Positions 1 to 7,542 of a DNA stretch of 64,000 bases are shown here, in pieces. This stretch comes from Pseudoalteromonas sp. EB27. GTDB taxonomy: Bacteria > Pseudomonadota > Gammaproteobacteria > Enterobacterales > Alteromonadaceae. Where the stretch lies: assembly GCF_001974875.1 (NCBI RefSeq), contig NZ_MTQD01000010.1, positions 1 through 64,000 of the forward strand, read 5' to 3'. A model generated the notes under the pieces. The model was not told where the DNA came from and made no database searches. It saw nothing but the letters and a program-made list of their open reading frames with translations. Both the position numbers and the translations under genes were made by a program. Within the stretch, counting starts at the first letter, position 1. Each line of letters begins with the position of its first letter.

Positions 1-1
1 T

Positions 2-88
2 CGTTGGTCAGGAAAGTCTCGAGATTGGACGATGATCAATGAAGTAGATTTAAATCCAGAGAAAAAAGAAGAAGTACGGGCGGCATAA
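2..88 (+). CDS. C-terminal end of a protein cut by the window edge
   Basis: An open frame runs in from the left edge and ends at TAA (86-88), giving 28 residues that begin RWSGKSRDWTMINEV. The W-S-G-x-S-R-x-W pattern faintly recalls the C-terminal DNA-binding W-x-G-x-G-R loop of H-NS family proteins, but the overlap is too short to assign a family. It lies inside the integrative element that ends at 4217, so it would be cargo. It could also be an open frame by chance. Confidence 0.3.
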   Translation, partial: RWSGKSRDWTMINEVDLNPEKKEEVRAA

Positions 89-113
89 AATTTAACTTGA
101 TGCGACAACTAAC

Positions 114-233
114 TTGAAAAACTCCGATAGAGATGTTTTAATTTTTAATTCAACCACAGGAGGTAGTACTTTATTTGAGGAAAAGGCTAACGAGCTAGGA
201 ATAGAGTTAGAGGAAGGTGAAGCTGAAAATTAG
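114..233 (+). CDS. possible small ORF or gene remnant (39 aa)
   Basis: An open frame from a TTG at 114 to TAG at 231-233 encodes 39 residues, with an acidic C-terminus (F-E-E-K-A-N-E-L-G-I-E-L-E-E-G-E). The frame is open upstream only to 96. No ribosome binding site is visible before the TTG. The composition looks protein-like, so it may be the tail of a decayed or frameshifted gene continuing from the frame that ends at 88. No family is recognised. Bases 234-375 contain nothing else I can assign. Confidence 0.2.
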   Translation: MKNSDRDVLIFNSTTGGSTLFEEKANELGIELEEGEAEN

Positions 234-375
234 TACTAAGTTTCAGCTAATAGGTTTAGAAGAGATAAGGTGCTAATCTTTAAAGCGTTATTAGCTCTAT
301 ACTGTTAATTACTCCATCTCTATTGTATTGTTAGGAGTATTAATAAGTCATGTAACTTTGACGTCGCAGCTAAGT

Positions 376-1323
376 TTACTTGTCTAGATCTTCTCGCGCG
401 GACTTAGATATCAGAGAGGTAACAAATATAACGAAGGATAAATTCTCGTAAGATATCTTCTTACTATTAAATGAACTAACCCATTCTAATTCCTCTTTAT
501 TGTACAAGAAGTTTCCATGAGGTGTTTTAGGCTTACTAGGGACAATATGATAGGTGTCGCATAACTTTTTAGCCTCTTGATTCTTGTACTTTTCATCTAA
601 TAAAGTTACTAGGTAAGAACGGATAGTACGATAATCTGTGGTTTTTTCATTGATCCAATAAGGTAAAATTTCTGATGAAATATCTAGTTCCAGAGTTTCT
701 CTAACGGTTTTTTCTTCTTTTATTCTATGATTTTTTTCAATAGCAGTTAATAAGAAATTTTTGTAAAGTGAGCTGAGGTTTTTGTGTTTAGACTCAAGAA
801 TGGTTACATCATTAGAGTTGCTTCCTTGAAAGTAAACATTAAACTTATTTGAGGGGTTTTCTATTTTCTTAAGCTTTACATCATTATGTTTATTAAAAGC
901 AGGCACAAGGTTTGAGATGACTTTTCTAAATAAATAATGTTTATTTGTTATACAGCCACTGTACTCTGGAAGAGTGTACTGGCAGAAATCACTTATAGAT
1001 CTATAGAAAAATGGTGAATCAATATAGTCATGAAGATTTTGCTTAAAATACCTTTTCATGTAGTTAACATCACCGGATGATATTTTTAATTTACGATCCT
1101 GAGTGGAGTATATAGCATAGTCGCCAATGCCTACGTAGTCATCACACATATCATCGTAAATATCTAATTTATCTATATGAATTTTTTCAAATCCGGTGAC
1201 TTTGTGAGCATCATTGATTTTTTGAGCGTAGAGAATGCTGTCTTTTTCAAACACAGGAGTTATAAAGCCTGCGCTAGAGCTCAAAGGAGAAATATAGCCT
1301 AGCAGTTTGTAACGTTTTGTCAT
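376..1323 (-). CDS. hypothetical protein, downstream gene of an overlapping pair (315 aa)
   Basis: I do not recognise this protein. It is soluble, rich in Lys, Tyr, Ser and Asn, with no signal peptide or membrane segment. The start ATG overlaps the stop of the upstream gene by four bases (ATGA), so the two are probably translationally coupled and act together. The N-terminal ~60 residues (GYISPLSSSAGFITPVFEKD) alternate short hydrophobic stretches in a way that could form a beta-rich domain. Residues ~200-310 look helical and charged. Its place in an integrase-bearing element makes it cargo; defence, toxin-antitoxin or another accessory role is possible but unproven. Confidence 0.75.
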   Translation of the reverse strand: MTKRYKLLGYISPLSSSAGFITPVFEKDSILYAQKINDAHKVTGFEKIHIDKLDIYDDMCDDYVGIGDYAIYSTQDRKLKISSGDVNYMKRYFKQNLHDYIDSPFFYRSISDFCQYTLPEYSGCITNKHYLFRKVISNLVPAFNKHNDVKLKKIENPSNKFNVYFQGSNSNDVTILESKHKNLSSLYKNFLLTAIEKNHRIKEEKTVRETLELDISSEILPYWINEKTTDYRTIRSYLVTLLDEKYKNQEAKKLCDTYHIVPSKPKTPHGNFLYNKEELEWVSSFNSKKISYENLSFVIFVTSLISKSAREDLDK

Positions 1324-2132
1324 GCTAATATCCTCTCTCGTTTATAATACTCATTCAATTCAGTAATTATATGTGGTGTTATCGCGCTAGGATCCCACCT
1401 CATTGTTTCATAAGAAATACCTTCAATCCCCATATTATATAAGTAGTTAGATACTATTTCGTCATCTAAAACAGAGGAAGGCAAAATTACCGCTTTAACT
1501 ACACTTGGAGAAAGCTGTAATCCAGCCTTACTCTGAACTTCAATTGCTGAACATCTGTCATCTGTCATAGTGGCGCATTTGTTAGCTGCTAGGCTATAAA
1601 TTGACTGTAATTCAAATGACATGGTTGGGATATCAGATTCGTTTATCTGAATTTTACCATAGTAGTAGTTTTCATTAGTTTCGTAAAAAAGAGAGATAAA
1701 CTTCTTTATAAAATCAAATGTTGATTTGAGTTTAAAGTCAGCAATCTTTGCATTTTGATTGATAGCATCTTTATACAAGTCAGCAGAATAAGCTCCTGTA
1801 TCAAATGGATAAACATTATCTATATACTTTAAATTATTGGGCTCTATAACTAAACAGACTGGGAAGTTACTCATACTTGAAGATGACATTCCTTTATTGT
1901 TTACTCTATAAGAAGGTCTACCATAAAAAAAGTACGCTAAATCTTCATCAAAAACAGGGCAAAGTGTAGGCGCAATCCTATTACTGACTAAGATTCCTCT
2001 AAAATGTTGACCGTCACAGGTATGCACCAAAGGCAATGTCTTGATATCGTTGTGCTCTGTTTTATCTATATGGCTGACATAAAAATCATCTAAAGTTAAA
2101 TTAGTCATTTCCCTGTACATTAAATAATTCAT
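1320..2132 (-). CDS. hypothetical protein, upstream gene of an overlapping pair (270 aa)
   Basis: Not recognised with confidence. Residues 37-49 (H-T-C-D-x-x-H-F-R-x-I-L) followed at 68-76 by F-F-Y-G-R-P-S-Y-R resemble the start of some ADP-ribosyltransferase-like or DUF2971-type domains, in which an H-x-T/Y is followed by an F/N-x-x-I-L helix. This is only a resemblance. There is no signal peptide. The stop TGA sits inside the start of the following gene (ATGA), so the pair forms a small operon read leftward. The ATG at 2132 has no strong Shine-Dalgarno; the sequence just upstream is very AT-rich and could hold the promoter. Confidence 0.75.
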   Translation of the reverse strand: MNYLMYREMTNLTLDDFYVSHIDKTEHNDIKTLPLVHTCDGQHFRGILVSNRIAPTLCPVFDEDLAYFFYGRPSYRVNNKGMSSSSMSNFPVCLVIEPNNLKYIDNVYPFDTGAYSADLYKDAINQNAKIADFKLKSTFDFIKKFISLFYETNENYYYGKIQINESDIPTMSFELQSIYSLAANKCATMTDDRCSAIEVQSKAGLQLSPSVVKAVILPSSVLDDEIVSNYLYNMGIEGISYETMRWDPSAITPHIITELNEYYKRERILA

Positions 2133-2430
2133 TTAAATTCATAATAAAACATATAGTTAATTCCCGCAATGAGTATACTTAACAACTTGTTCAAGCAAGA
2201 TTCACGAGGCACTGTTTTTACATTATGTCTGTCTTAGTTGTTATGGGTGGTTAAAGAAATAAGCCTTAAGTAGATTCATTATAGTTTGCTTATGATACAT
2301 ATGGACGATGTGGAGCCTTGTTAACCAAATCATATATTTCAGGTAAAGACTTATTCTCTCAAGTACCATTATTCAAGGTGCAAATCACTTTTTAGTTTAG
2401 CTAGAGCCAGAATATTCAAAGGAGCACAGT

Positions 2431-2513
2431 ATCGTATTTTTAATTATGGATAGACACGTACTTTTGATACGGGGTATCGTACTTTTAATACAGTTTCATC
2501 GTACCTTTGGTTA
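2431..2513. repeat. four helically phased imperfect direct repeats
   Basis: Four copies of a motif like (A/T)CGTA(C/T)(C/T)TTT(A/G)(A/G)T start their CGTA cores at 2433, 2457, 2478 and 2500. The spacings of 24, 21 and 22 bases are close to two helical turns, so a protein could bind them all on one face. They lie in the gene-free stretch 2133-2690 between the 3' end of the integrase and the hypothetical pair. Arm-type integrase or excisionase sites, replication iterons, or an operator array are all possible. The rest of 2133-2690 is AT-rich and shows no convincing gene. Confidence 0.5.
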
Positions 2514-2690
2514 CCGGAATTGGTGTTAAGTTTTTGCTTTTAAATGACTTTTCATGTGCTAATCTTTAAACGTAATTAAATAAATAAAATAAACCGATTT
2601 TTCACATTCTTTTAGCGAGTTTTAGTCTGTGGGCAATTAGCTTGTAATTAGATAGCCTTCACTAAATGCCCTCTGTGAAAGTGCTGCACT

Positions 2691-4007
2691 TTAACTTAAT
2701 AAAGTGCTCATCAACTCAACTTTTTGTTCTTTAGTTAAGCTTGCCAACAGACTTTTCATTTCAGCCATTTGGTTCTCAGGTTCTTGCTCAATCAAACCTG
2801 CATATTTGGCTATCGTTTCTGTTACTTTTTCTGCTGGCTCTTTGAGCTCCTCAGCCGTTAAAATTAAATAGCCAGCAGTTACATCACTTTTATCTGTAAT
2901 ATGGTTTAGAAGGCGTTTCAGGAGGTATCCTGATACTCCGCTACTCTCAGCCATTGATGTAAATGTGCGCCGTAAATCATGCGAAGTAATTTTTACTCCT
3001 GCAATTTGGCATACATGTTTCAACGTCTTTTTAGGATCAGTGAGGTAGCCTTTTTTACTTTTTGTCCCAAACACATAATCAGATACTTTGTATTCTTTTC
3101 GTCGATTAAATATCTCAGCTAATCGATCTGTAATTGGAAACTCGACGTCCAAGCCATTTTTTGTATCTTCTAGAATGAATATTTTATCTTCAAGGTGTAC
3201 TTGTGACCATGGGAGTTGCAGTAGCTCAGACCTTCTCAGGCCTGAAAAGGTTAAAAACTCCAGATAATCACAAAAACCAACGCGAGTATTTTGACGATAT
3301 TTAGCTGCTTCATTTCTAACTTCATATAATGCATCTACAAAAGGTTTTAGTTGTGAACGACGCAGCCGTGTTGTTTTACGCTTTACATTATTCCAGCTTC
3401 GTTTTTCAGAAAGTGCATCTACAGGGTTTTCTGGAAATAATGAGCGACCTTCAGAAGATTTGTATTCAGCTTTAGCAAAGTTAAATAAAGCACGCATTAG
3501 GCGCATGGTATAATTTGCCTGAGCAGGACTTCTTGAGGTTATTTCTCGTTGGCGCTTTAAAATCATTGTTTGATTAATATCGGCTAGACGTTTGTTATGC
3601 CAATCAGATAGGTAGCAATCTATTTTTTGTTGATACCCTCTTTCAGTTATAGGCTTAAGATCTCTAGATTCGATGTATGAATCAAAGGCTTCTTTCAAGG
3701 TAATTGAAGCTGCTCTAAATTGGCGCTTAAGGTCGTTCGGGTTTATACCCTCAGCAATATCTGCCATTACTTTACGAGCCATTCGCCTTGCATCATCAAG
3801 TGTAATTGATGGAAAGTACCCAAGGGTGACATTAATAGGGGTGTCTCTTCCTGGTATTTTTTTATAAACTCTAAATGACTTCTTACCTGCTACGCTCACA
3901 TCTAAAATGAGTCCTGACAATAGATTGTCATAATAGCGAGTGCGTTTACCGTTTGATTCTATCTTTTCAAGCGACAATTCTGTGAAGCGAAATTTTGTGT
4001 CTGACAT
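2691..4007 (-). CDS. tyrosine-type site-specific integrase (438 aa)
   Basis: A P4-like phage-type integrase that inserts and excises the element by strand exchange at the tRNA-Met site. Residues ~1-95 match the DUF4102 arm-binding domain (LSGLILDVSVAGKKSFRVY, LGYFPSITLDDAR), ~100-185 form the core-binding SAM-like domain, and ~215-400 the catalytic domain. Catalytic residues are visible: Arg258/259 in SGLRRSELL, His343-x-x-Arg346, His369 and Tyr380 in VTAGY. The length is normal for the family and the ATG is preceded by GAGGTAG. The gene starts about 160 bases from the tRNA fragment at 4171-4217 and points away from it, the usual integrase-att arrangement. It looks intact. Confidence 0.95.
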   Translation of the reverse strand: MSDTKFRFTELSLEKIESNGKRTRYYDNLLSGLILDVSVAGKKSFRVYKKIPGRDTPINVTLGYFPSITLDDARRMARKVMADIAEGINPNDLKRQFRAASITLKEAFDSYIESRDLKPITERGYQQKIDCYLSDWHNKRLADINQTMILKRQREITSRSPAQANYTMRLMRALFNFAKAEYKSSEGRSLFPENPVDALSEKRSWNNVKRKTTRLRRSQLKPFVDALYEVRNEAAKYRQNTRVGFCDYLEFLTFSGLRRSELLQLPWSQVHLEDKIFILEDTKNGLDVEFPITDRLAEIFNRRKEYKVSDYVFGTKSKKGYLTDPKKTLKHVCQIAGVKITSHDLRRTFTSMAESSGVSGYLLKRLLNHITDKSDVTAGYLILTAEELKEPAEKVTETIAKYAGLIEQEPENQMAEMKSLLASLTKEQKVELMSTLLS

Positions 4008-4031
4008 ATGGTGCTACCTCTGTGCTACTTT

Positions 4032-4051
4032 GAACGTAAAATTTAACGTTC
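4032..4051. promoter_or_regulatory. inverted repeat upstream of the integrase
   Basis: GAACGT and ACGTTC flank an eight-base A/T core, making an 18-of-20 palindrome centred about 35 bases before the integrase start codon. The position suits an operator for integrase autoregulation or an excisionase or accessory site. This is inferred from symmetry and position only. Confidence 0.4.
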
Positions 4052-4084
4052 TGAAATACATAATGATTTATGCATCAGAGGTAG

Positions 4085-4101
4085 GGGTTATTCAATAACC
4101 C
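4085..4101. promoter_or_regulatory. perfect 8-1-8 inverted repeat between the integrase and att
   Basis: GGGTTATT and AATAACCC are separated by a single C, a perfect palindrome between the integrase and the tRNA fragment. It could be an integrase arm site or an operator. There is no T-run beside it, so a terminator is unlikely. Confidence 0.4.
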
Positions 4102-4170
4102 TATGATATAGCTATGAAAATTAGTAAATAGTTATATTTAAAAGTAACTCGTAGTAAGTCCTTGTTTTGC

Positions 4171-4217
4171 AACTCATAATCGTTAGGTCCCCAGTTCGAG
4201 TCTGGGAGGGGCCACCA
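4171..4217 (+). repeat. attachment site: 3' fragment of tRNA-Met(CAT)
   Basis: The sequence contains an intact tRNA 3' half: an anticodon loop CTCATAA, the 3' anticodon-stem strand TCGTT, the variable region, a T arm CCCAG-TTCGAGT-CTGGG, the acceptor strand AGGGGCC, discriminator A and CCA. Upstream of the loop the sequence no longer pairs (GCAA instead of a matching stem) and there is no D arm or 5' acceptor strand. It is therefore the duplicated 3' end left by integration into an elongator tRNA-Met gene. It marks the right end of the element; the intact tRNA should lie beyond the left edge of the window. Confidence 0.85.
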
Positions 4218-4467
4218 CTTTTACAAACTTTCCAAAAATACCTACTCAAATTATTTAAAGCTACATAAATTTAATATCGTGTAATTTATTACTCTTTTTT
4301 TACCCATAATAATAAATATAATTTAAATAAAGATAATCCATAGATTAAGCTAAGCTCTCTTAAATTTGAAATAGTGCGAATGCACTATTAAGTTCCAGCG
4401 TTAGATCGGACGTCATTCATGCTCTGTTTTGTAAATGACAATGAGCTGCATCTGATTTCAGGATACA

Positions 4468-4492
4468 AAAAAAGCCCCTGTTGGGGCTTTTT
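4468..4492. terminator. rho-independent terminator, bidirectional
   Basis: AAAGCCCC-TGTT-GGGGCTTT with an A-run before and a T-run after it. On the minus strand it ends the tautomerase-like gene that stops at 4537. On the plus strand it may have served the tRNA-Met transcription unit. Bases 4218-4467 are AT-rich and contain no gene I can support. Confidence 0.8.
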
Positions 4493-4536
4493 ACTTATTA
4501 GCGATTACTTTTATTGCTCAAAACTACAAGAGTTAA

Positions 4537-4866
4537 CTAATTTTTACGGTATATTTCATGCTCAATATCGTAAATATTTACACTTAGGCTGTCTGATGCT
4601 CTGCAATATGTTTTTAAGCACGAAAGTAGCAGTTCGCTTAGCATTTGCTTTTGTTCAATTGAGCGCCCAGCTAATATATGTACCGCAATATGTATAAACC
4701 CTGATTTTCCTGCGCCTAGTTGATATTGCTGATAAGCAATAGCGCGCGTTTTTATGGTTTCTAACTCAAATAAATCGCTTTCAAAGGCGGTATTGTGAAT
4801 TTTTTCTACGAGAACTTGTGGTAATACAGGGAGGTCTTCTGAGTGTTCAATAATAATGTGCGGCAT
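4537..4866 (-). CDS. 5-carboxymethyl-2-hydroxymuconate isomerase-like tautomerase (109 aa)
   Basis: A small cytoplasmic protein of the CHMI/HpaF family in the tautomerase superfamily, which uses an N-terminal proline exposed after Met removal. Here the sequence begins M-P-H-I-I-I-E-H, with Pro2 in the catalytic place. The family motif H-I-A-V-H-I-L-x-G-R-S and the C-terminal I-Y-D-I-E are also typical, and the length is close to the family norm. No other homoprotocatechuate pathway gene is nearby, so its physiological substrate is unknown. It is a single-gene unit ending at the terminator 4468-4492. Confidence 0.75.
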   Translation of the reverse strand: MPHIIIEHSEDLPVLPQVLVEKIHNTAFESDLFELETIKTRAIAYQQYQLGAGKSGFIHIAVHILAGRSIEQKQMLSELLLSCLKTYCRASDSLSVNIYDIEHEIYRKN

Positions 4867-5073
4867 TTAGGCGTTTCCTATTATGAGTTACTGCATGGGC
4901 GAGAGTTAATTGTATCAAATACAACAGGGTTCGCTAAACCCTGAGCTATCTAAAATCTTTACTTTAAACTAATTTAGTCGTATTTATTTTTGATGTTAGT
5001 ATAAAAACATACAGGTGAACCTTCGCTTAGTAACGTAGGTGCTAAGTTACTTATATATTAATTAAGGATAAGT

Positions 5074-5559
5074 ATGAAATTACCACAAAAATTTAAACGT
5101 TTAGTTTTACTTGCAGGTGCTGTTGTTACATTAAGTGCTTGCTCTGATGATGTTGCGTCGGTAAGTCTTGGGTTATTTACAACTAAAGATGTTGTAGTTA
5201 ATTCGCAGCAAGATCCAATCCTCGAAGGCGTTACTTGTCATATTAGTCATATAGAGGCTAATTTGGACTTTTCTGACCCGTCAGATATGTCTATAGCGTG
5301 TCGTCAAACAGGGCCTATTACAGCGCAGCAACTACAAAAAATAGACCGCAGTAAATCAGGTGAGGTGATATTTAAATCATCTAAAAGTATATTATTTAAA
5401 TCACTAAAAGTACGCCGTATTTATGATGCTGAAAACCGTACCTTATTGTATTTATCGTATTCAACTAAAGAATCCAGTGGTAGCCACCACCATGCACTAT
5501 CAACAGTGCCGCTATACAATACTCAAGCGTGGGATTGGGCGCTTACACAAAAAAACTAA
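5074..5559 (+). CDS. creA: CreA family protein, predicted lipoprotein (161 aa)
   Basis: The protein begins with a short basic stretch and hydrophobic segment ending in L-S-A-C (Cys23), a lipobox for lipoprotein signal peptidase, so it should be membrane anchored. The conserved CreA pattern follows: LGLFTTKDVVVNSQQDPILE, G-V-T-C-H-I-S, and S-I-A-C-R-Q-T-G-P with paired cysteines. CreA is widespread in proteobacteria and its biochemical role is unknown. The ATG has AAGGAT seven bases upstream. It stands alone from creBCD, which are not in this window. The next gene starts 35 bases downstream in the same direction. Confidence 0.85.
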   Translation: MKLPQKFKRLVLLAGAVVTLSACSDDVASVSLGLFTTKDVVVNSQQDPILEGVTCHISHIEANLDFSDPSDMSIACRQTGPITAQQLQKIDRSKSGEVIFKSSKSILFKSLKVRRIYDAENRTLLYLSYSTKESSGSHHHALSTVPLYNTQAWDWALTQKN

Positions 5560-5594
5560 ACTGGTACCTAAACTAAAATCTAAAAGAGCACACT

Positions 5595-6368
5595 ATGTTA
5601 GCTTTATTTAAATCAAAGCCATTATTAGAGCAGCAAGAACAGCAATGGCTTATTGATACATTTATTTGGGCTGTAGAAAACTTTGATGCTGAATTTTTTA
5701 CAAAGCACACTCAAATAATACTGCCAACGGCCACTTTTTTCCCCGATTCGGTATCGAGCATTGAAGAGATGGCGAGTAATGTTTTTACCCGCGTTACTAA
5801 TTACGCGGGTATGAACGCATGGCCTATCCAACTAGTTGCACCGCAGCAGTTACAACCGCAAGTTTTTCCGCACTTTGAATTTAGTGATGAAATACGTGGC
5901 AAAGGCAGTCATTTAATTGTGCCGCCAAGCCATAAGGTCAGTATCTCTTTTAATCCTAATCAGATTAATCAGCCACAAGATTTAGTGGCAAGTTATGCGG
6001 GTACATTGGCCACCATACTTATTCATCACGTTGGGGTGTTACCGCCAGGTGGTAGGGAGTATTTACCACAAGCTGCAGATGCACTTGCCTGTTTTTTAGG
6101 GTTTGGTGTGATGATGAGCAACACGGTGTATCAGTTTAAAGGCGGTTGTGGCTCGTGCTATAACCCATACGCTAACCGTGAAGCTAAGTTAAGTGAAACG
6201 CATACGGTATTTATGCATGCCCTGATTAGTTACTTTAAAAGCGATAAAGTGTCTAAAAAACACTTAAAGCCGCATTTACGTGGTCAGTTTAAAAAAGCAC
6301 AAAAAGAAATTAAAGCGTTGGTAAGTAACTCGGCTAACCCGCTGTTATTAGCTTATTCGCCAAACTAG
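5595..6368 (+). CDS. conserved hypothetical protein (257 aa)
   Basis: I cannot name a family. It is soluble, with no signal peptide or transmembrane segment. The central part has an H-H-V-G-V-L-P-P-G-G-R-E-Y-L-P-Q-A-A-D stretch (~residues 146-164) and then F-K-G-G-C-G-S-C-Y-N-P, whose C-G-S-C pair could bind metal or form a disulfide. The C-terminus is lysine-rich. It lies between creA and a LysE-type exporter with short gaps, so it may be co-transcribed with them. Base composition matches its neighbours, so it looks like a native gene. Confidence 0.7.
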   Translation: MLALFKSKPLLEQQEQQWLIDTFIWAVENFDAEFFTKHTQIILPTATFFPDSVSSIEEMASNVFTRVTNYAGMNAWPIQLVAPQQLQPQVFPHFEFSDEIRGKGSHLIVPPSHKVSISFNPNQINQPQDLVASYAGTLATILIHHVGVLPPGGREYLPQAADALACFLGFGVMMSNTVYQFKGGCGSCYNPYANREAKLSETHTVFMHALISYFKSDKVSKKHLKPHLRGQFKKAQKEIKALVSNSANPLLLAYSPN

Positions 6369-6379
6369 CAAGGACCTGC

Positions 6380-7006
6380 GTGGAATACTTAGATGAATTT
6401 TTACTGATTGTTATTGCTCATTTTTTTGCAGTAGCAAGCCCTGGGCCTGACTTTGCTGTTGTACTCAAACAGAGTGTGCAACAAGGTAGACGCAATGCAC
6501 TCTGGACAAGTGCCGGTGTTGGCGCTGCTATTTTATTGCACGTTGCCTATTGCGTTTTAGGTGTTGCGCTTATTTTAACGCAGTCACCTAGCTTATTTAT
6601 GGCGCTTAAATATGTGGCTGGTGCCTATTTAGCTTATTTAGGTGTGCAGGCGCTTAGAGCGGCAAAACCACCAACAAGTAATCAAGACAATGTAGAAATA
6701 AAAACGGTAGTCGAAGAACCTGTTTGGCTTGCTTTTAGGCGAGGCTTTTTCACAAATGCATTAAACCCAAAAGCCACGTTATTTTTTATGTCGTTATTTA
6801 CACTCGTGATTAGCCCAACAACACCTACTAGTATACAGGTAGGCTACGGCGTATACATGGCATTGGCTACGTGGGCGTGGTTTTCAATGCTTTCAATGAT
6901 ACTTTCTAGAAATAATGTAAGGGGTTTTTTCCAACAACGCGGTTATTGGTTTGACCGTGGAATTGGCGTTATTTTAATTGCCCTTGCAGTACGTGTTGTT
7001 ATTTAA
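6380..7006 (+). CDS. LysE/RhtB family amino-acid exporter (208 aa)
   Basis: An inner-membrane exporter of the LysE superfamily, which expels amino acids or small metabolites using the proton gradient. The N-terminal signature A-S-P-G-P-D-F-A-V-V (~residues 18-27) is diagnostic, as is G-F-F-T-N-A-L-N-P-K-A-T-L-F-F at ~120-134. About six hydrophobic segments are visible. The start is a GTG preceded by AGGA seven bases upstream. The substrate cannot be told from sequence. It follows the hypothetical gene by 11 bases and precedes a GGCT-like gene by 26. Confidence 0.9.
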   Translation: MEYLDEFLLIVIAHFFAVASPGPDFAVVLKQSVQQGRRNALWTSAGVGAAILLHVAYCVLGVALILTQSPSLFMALKYVAGAYLAYLGVQALRAAKPPTSNQDNVEIKTVVEEPVWLAFRRGFFTNALNPKATLFFMSLFTLVISPTTPTSIQVGYGVYMALATWAWFSMLSMILSRNNVRGFFQQRGYWFDRGIGVILIALAVRVVI

Positions 7007-7032
7007 CTTATTTAAAAAGTGTAGGAGATAAA

Positions 7033-7527
7033 ATGCCGTTATATAATTTTTCGTTTGGCTCTAATATGTCATCTAATCGTTTGCTAGCGCGCTTACCGAA
7101 TGTAAAGCGTGTAGGAACAGCGGTACTTAAAGGTTATGAGCTAACTTTTGATATGCTATTTAAAGATGGCTCAGGCAAGTGCAGTATTTGCCCAAGCGAT
7201 AAAGAAGACGCGCTGGTTTACGGCGTTATTTATGAGCTCAATGAAGATGAAAAAGCTATTTTAGATGGTATTGAGGGCGTAGGTTACGATTGTGTAGATA
7301 TAGCCCCAACGCTTTTAACGGGTGAGACTGTAGCCGCACATTGTTATATAGCTAATACCCATGACAGCGATGTACTCCCATATGATTGGTACATAAAACA
7401 CGTTCATCGCGGTTCACTTGAAGCGGGCGTACCAAAAGAATACAGTGATGCCATATTAAATCGCGCACAAAAAAGCGACACCAATCAAGAGCGCGCAGCA
7501 ATTGAATTTGCAGTTCATCAAAAATAA
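7033..7527 (+). CDS. gamma-glutamylcyclotransferase-like family protein (164 aa)
   Basis: Belongs to the GGCT-like/AIG2 fold, whose members cleave gamma-glutamyl dipeptides to 5-oxoproline and an amino acid. The substrate loop is F-G-S-N-M at residues 8-12 (the usual Y-G-S-N-M with Tyr to Phe), followed by V-Y-G-V-I-Y-E-L and a likely catalytic Glu in D-G-I-E-G-V-G-Y. The start has TAGGAGA upstream. No glutathione pathway gene is adjacent, so the substrate is inferred from the family only. It is followed 15 bases later by the serine hydrolase gene. Confidence 0.8.
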   Translation: MPLYNFSFGSNMSSNRLLARLPNVKRVGTAVLKGYELTFDMLFKDGSGKCSICPSDKEDALVYGVIYELNEDEKAILDGIEGVGYDCVDIAPTLLTGETVAAHCYIANTHDSDVLPYDWYIKHVHRGSLEAGVPKEYSDAILNRAQKSDTNQERAAIEFAVHQK

Positions 7528-7542
7528 TAAAATAGGATTGAT

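Noticed and set aside
2446..2532. 28-residue plus-strand frame in the gap upstream of the hypothetical pair
   Set aside because: It overlies the phased repeats, has no ribosome site and no family features.
268..2570. 15-base word GTGCTAATCTTTAAA at about 269 and about 2555
   Set aside because: A repeat of this length can arise by chance in a 64-kb AT-rich window, and the flanks do not match; no attachment-site or terminal-repeat role is supported.
4419..4697. 92-residue plus-strand frame
   Set aside because: It runs through the terminator at 4468-4492 and overlaps the tautomerase gene on the other strand; no ribosome site.
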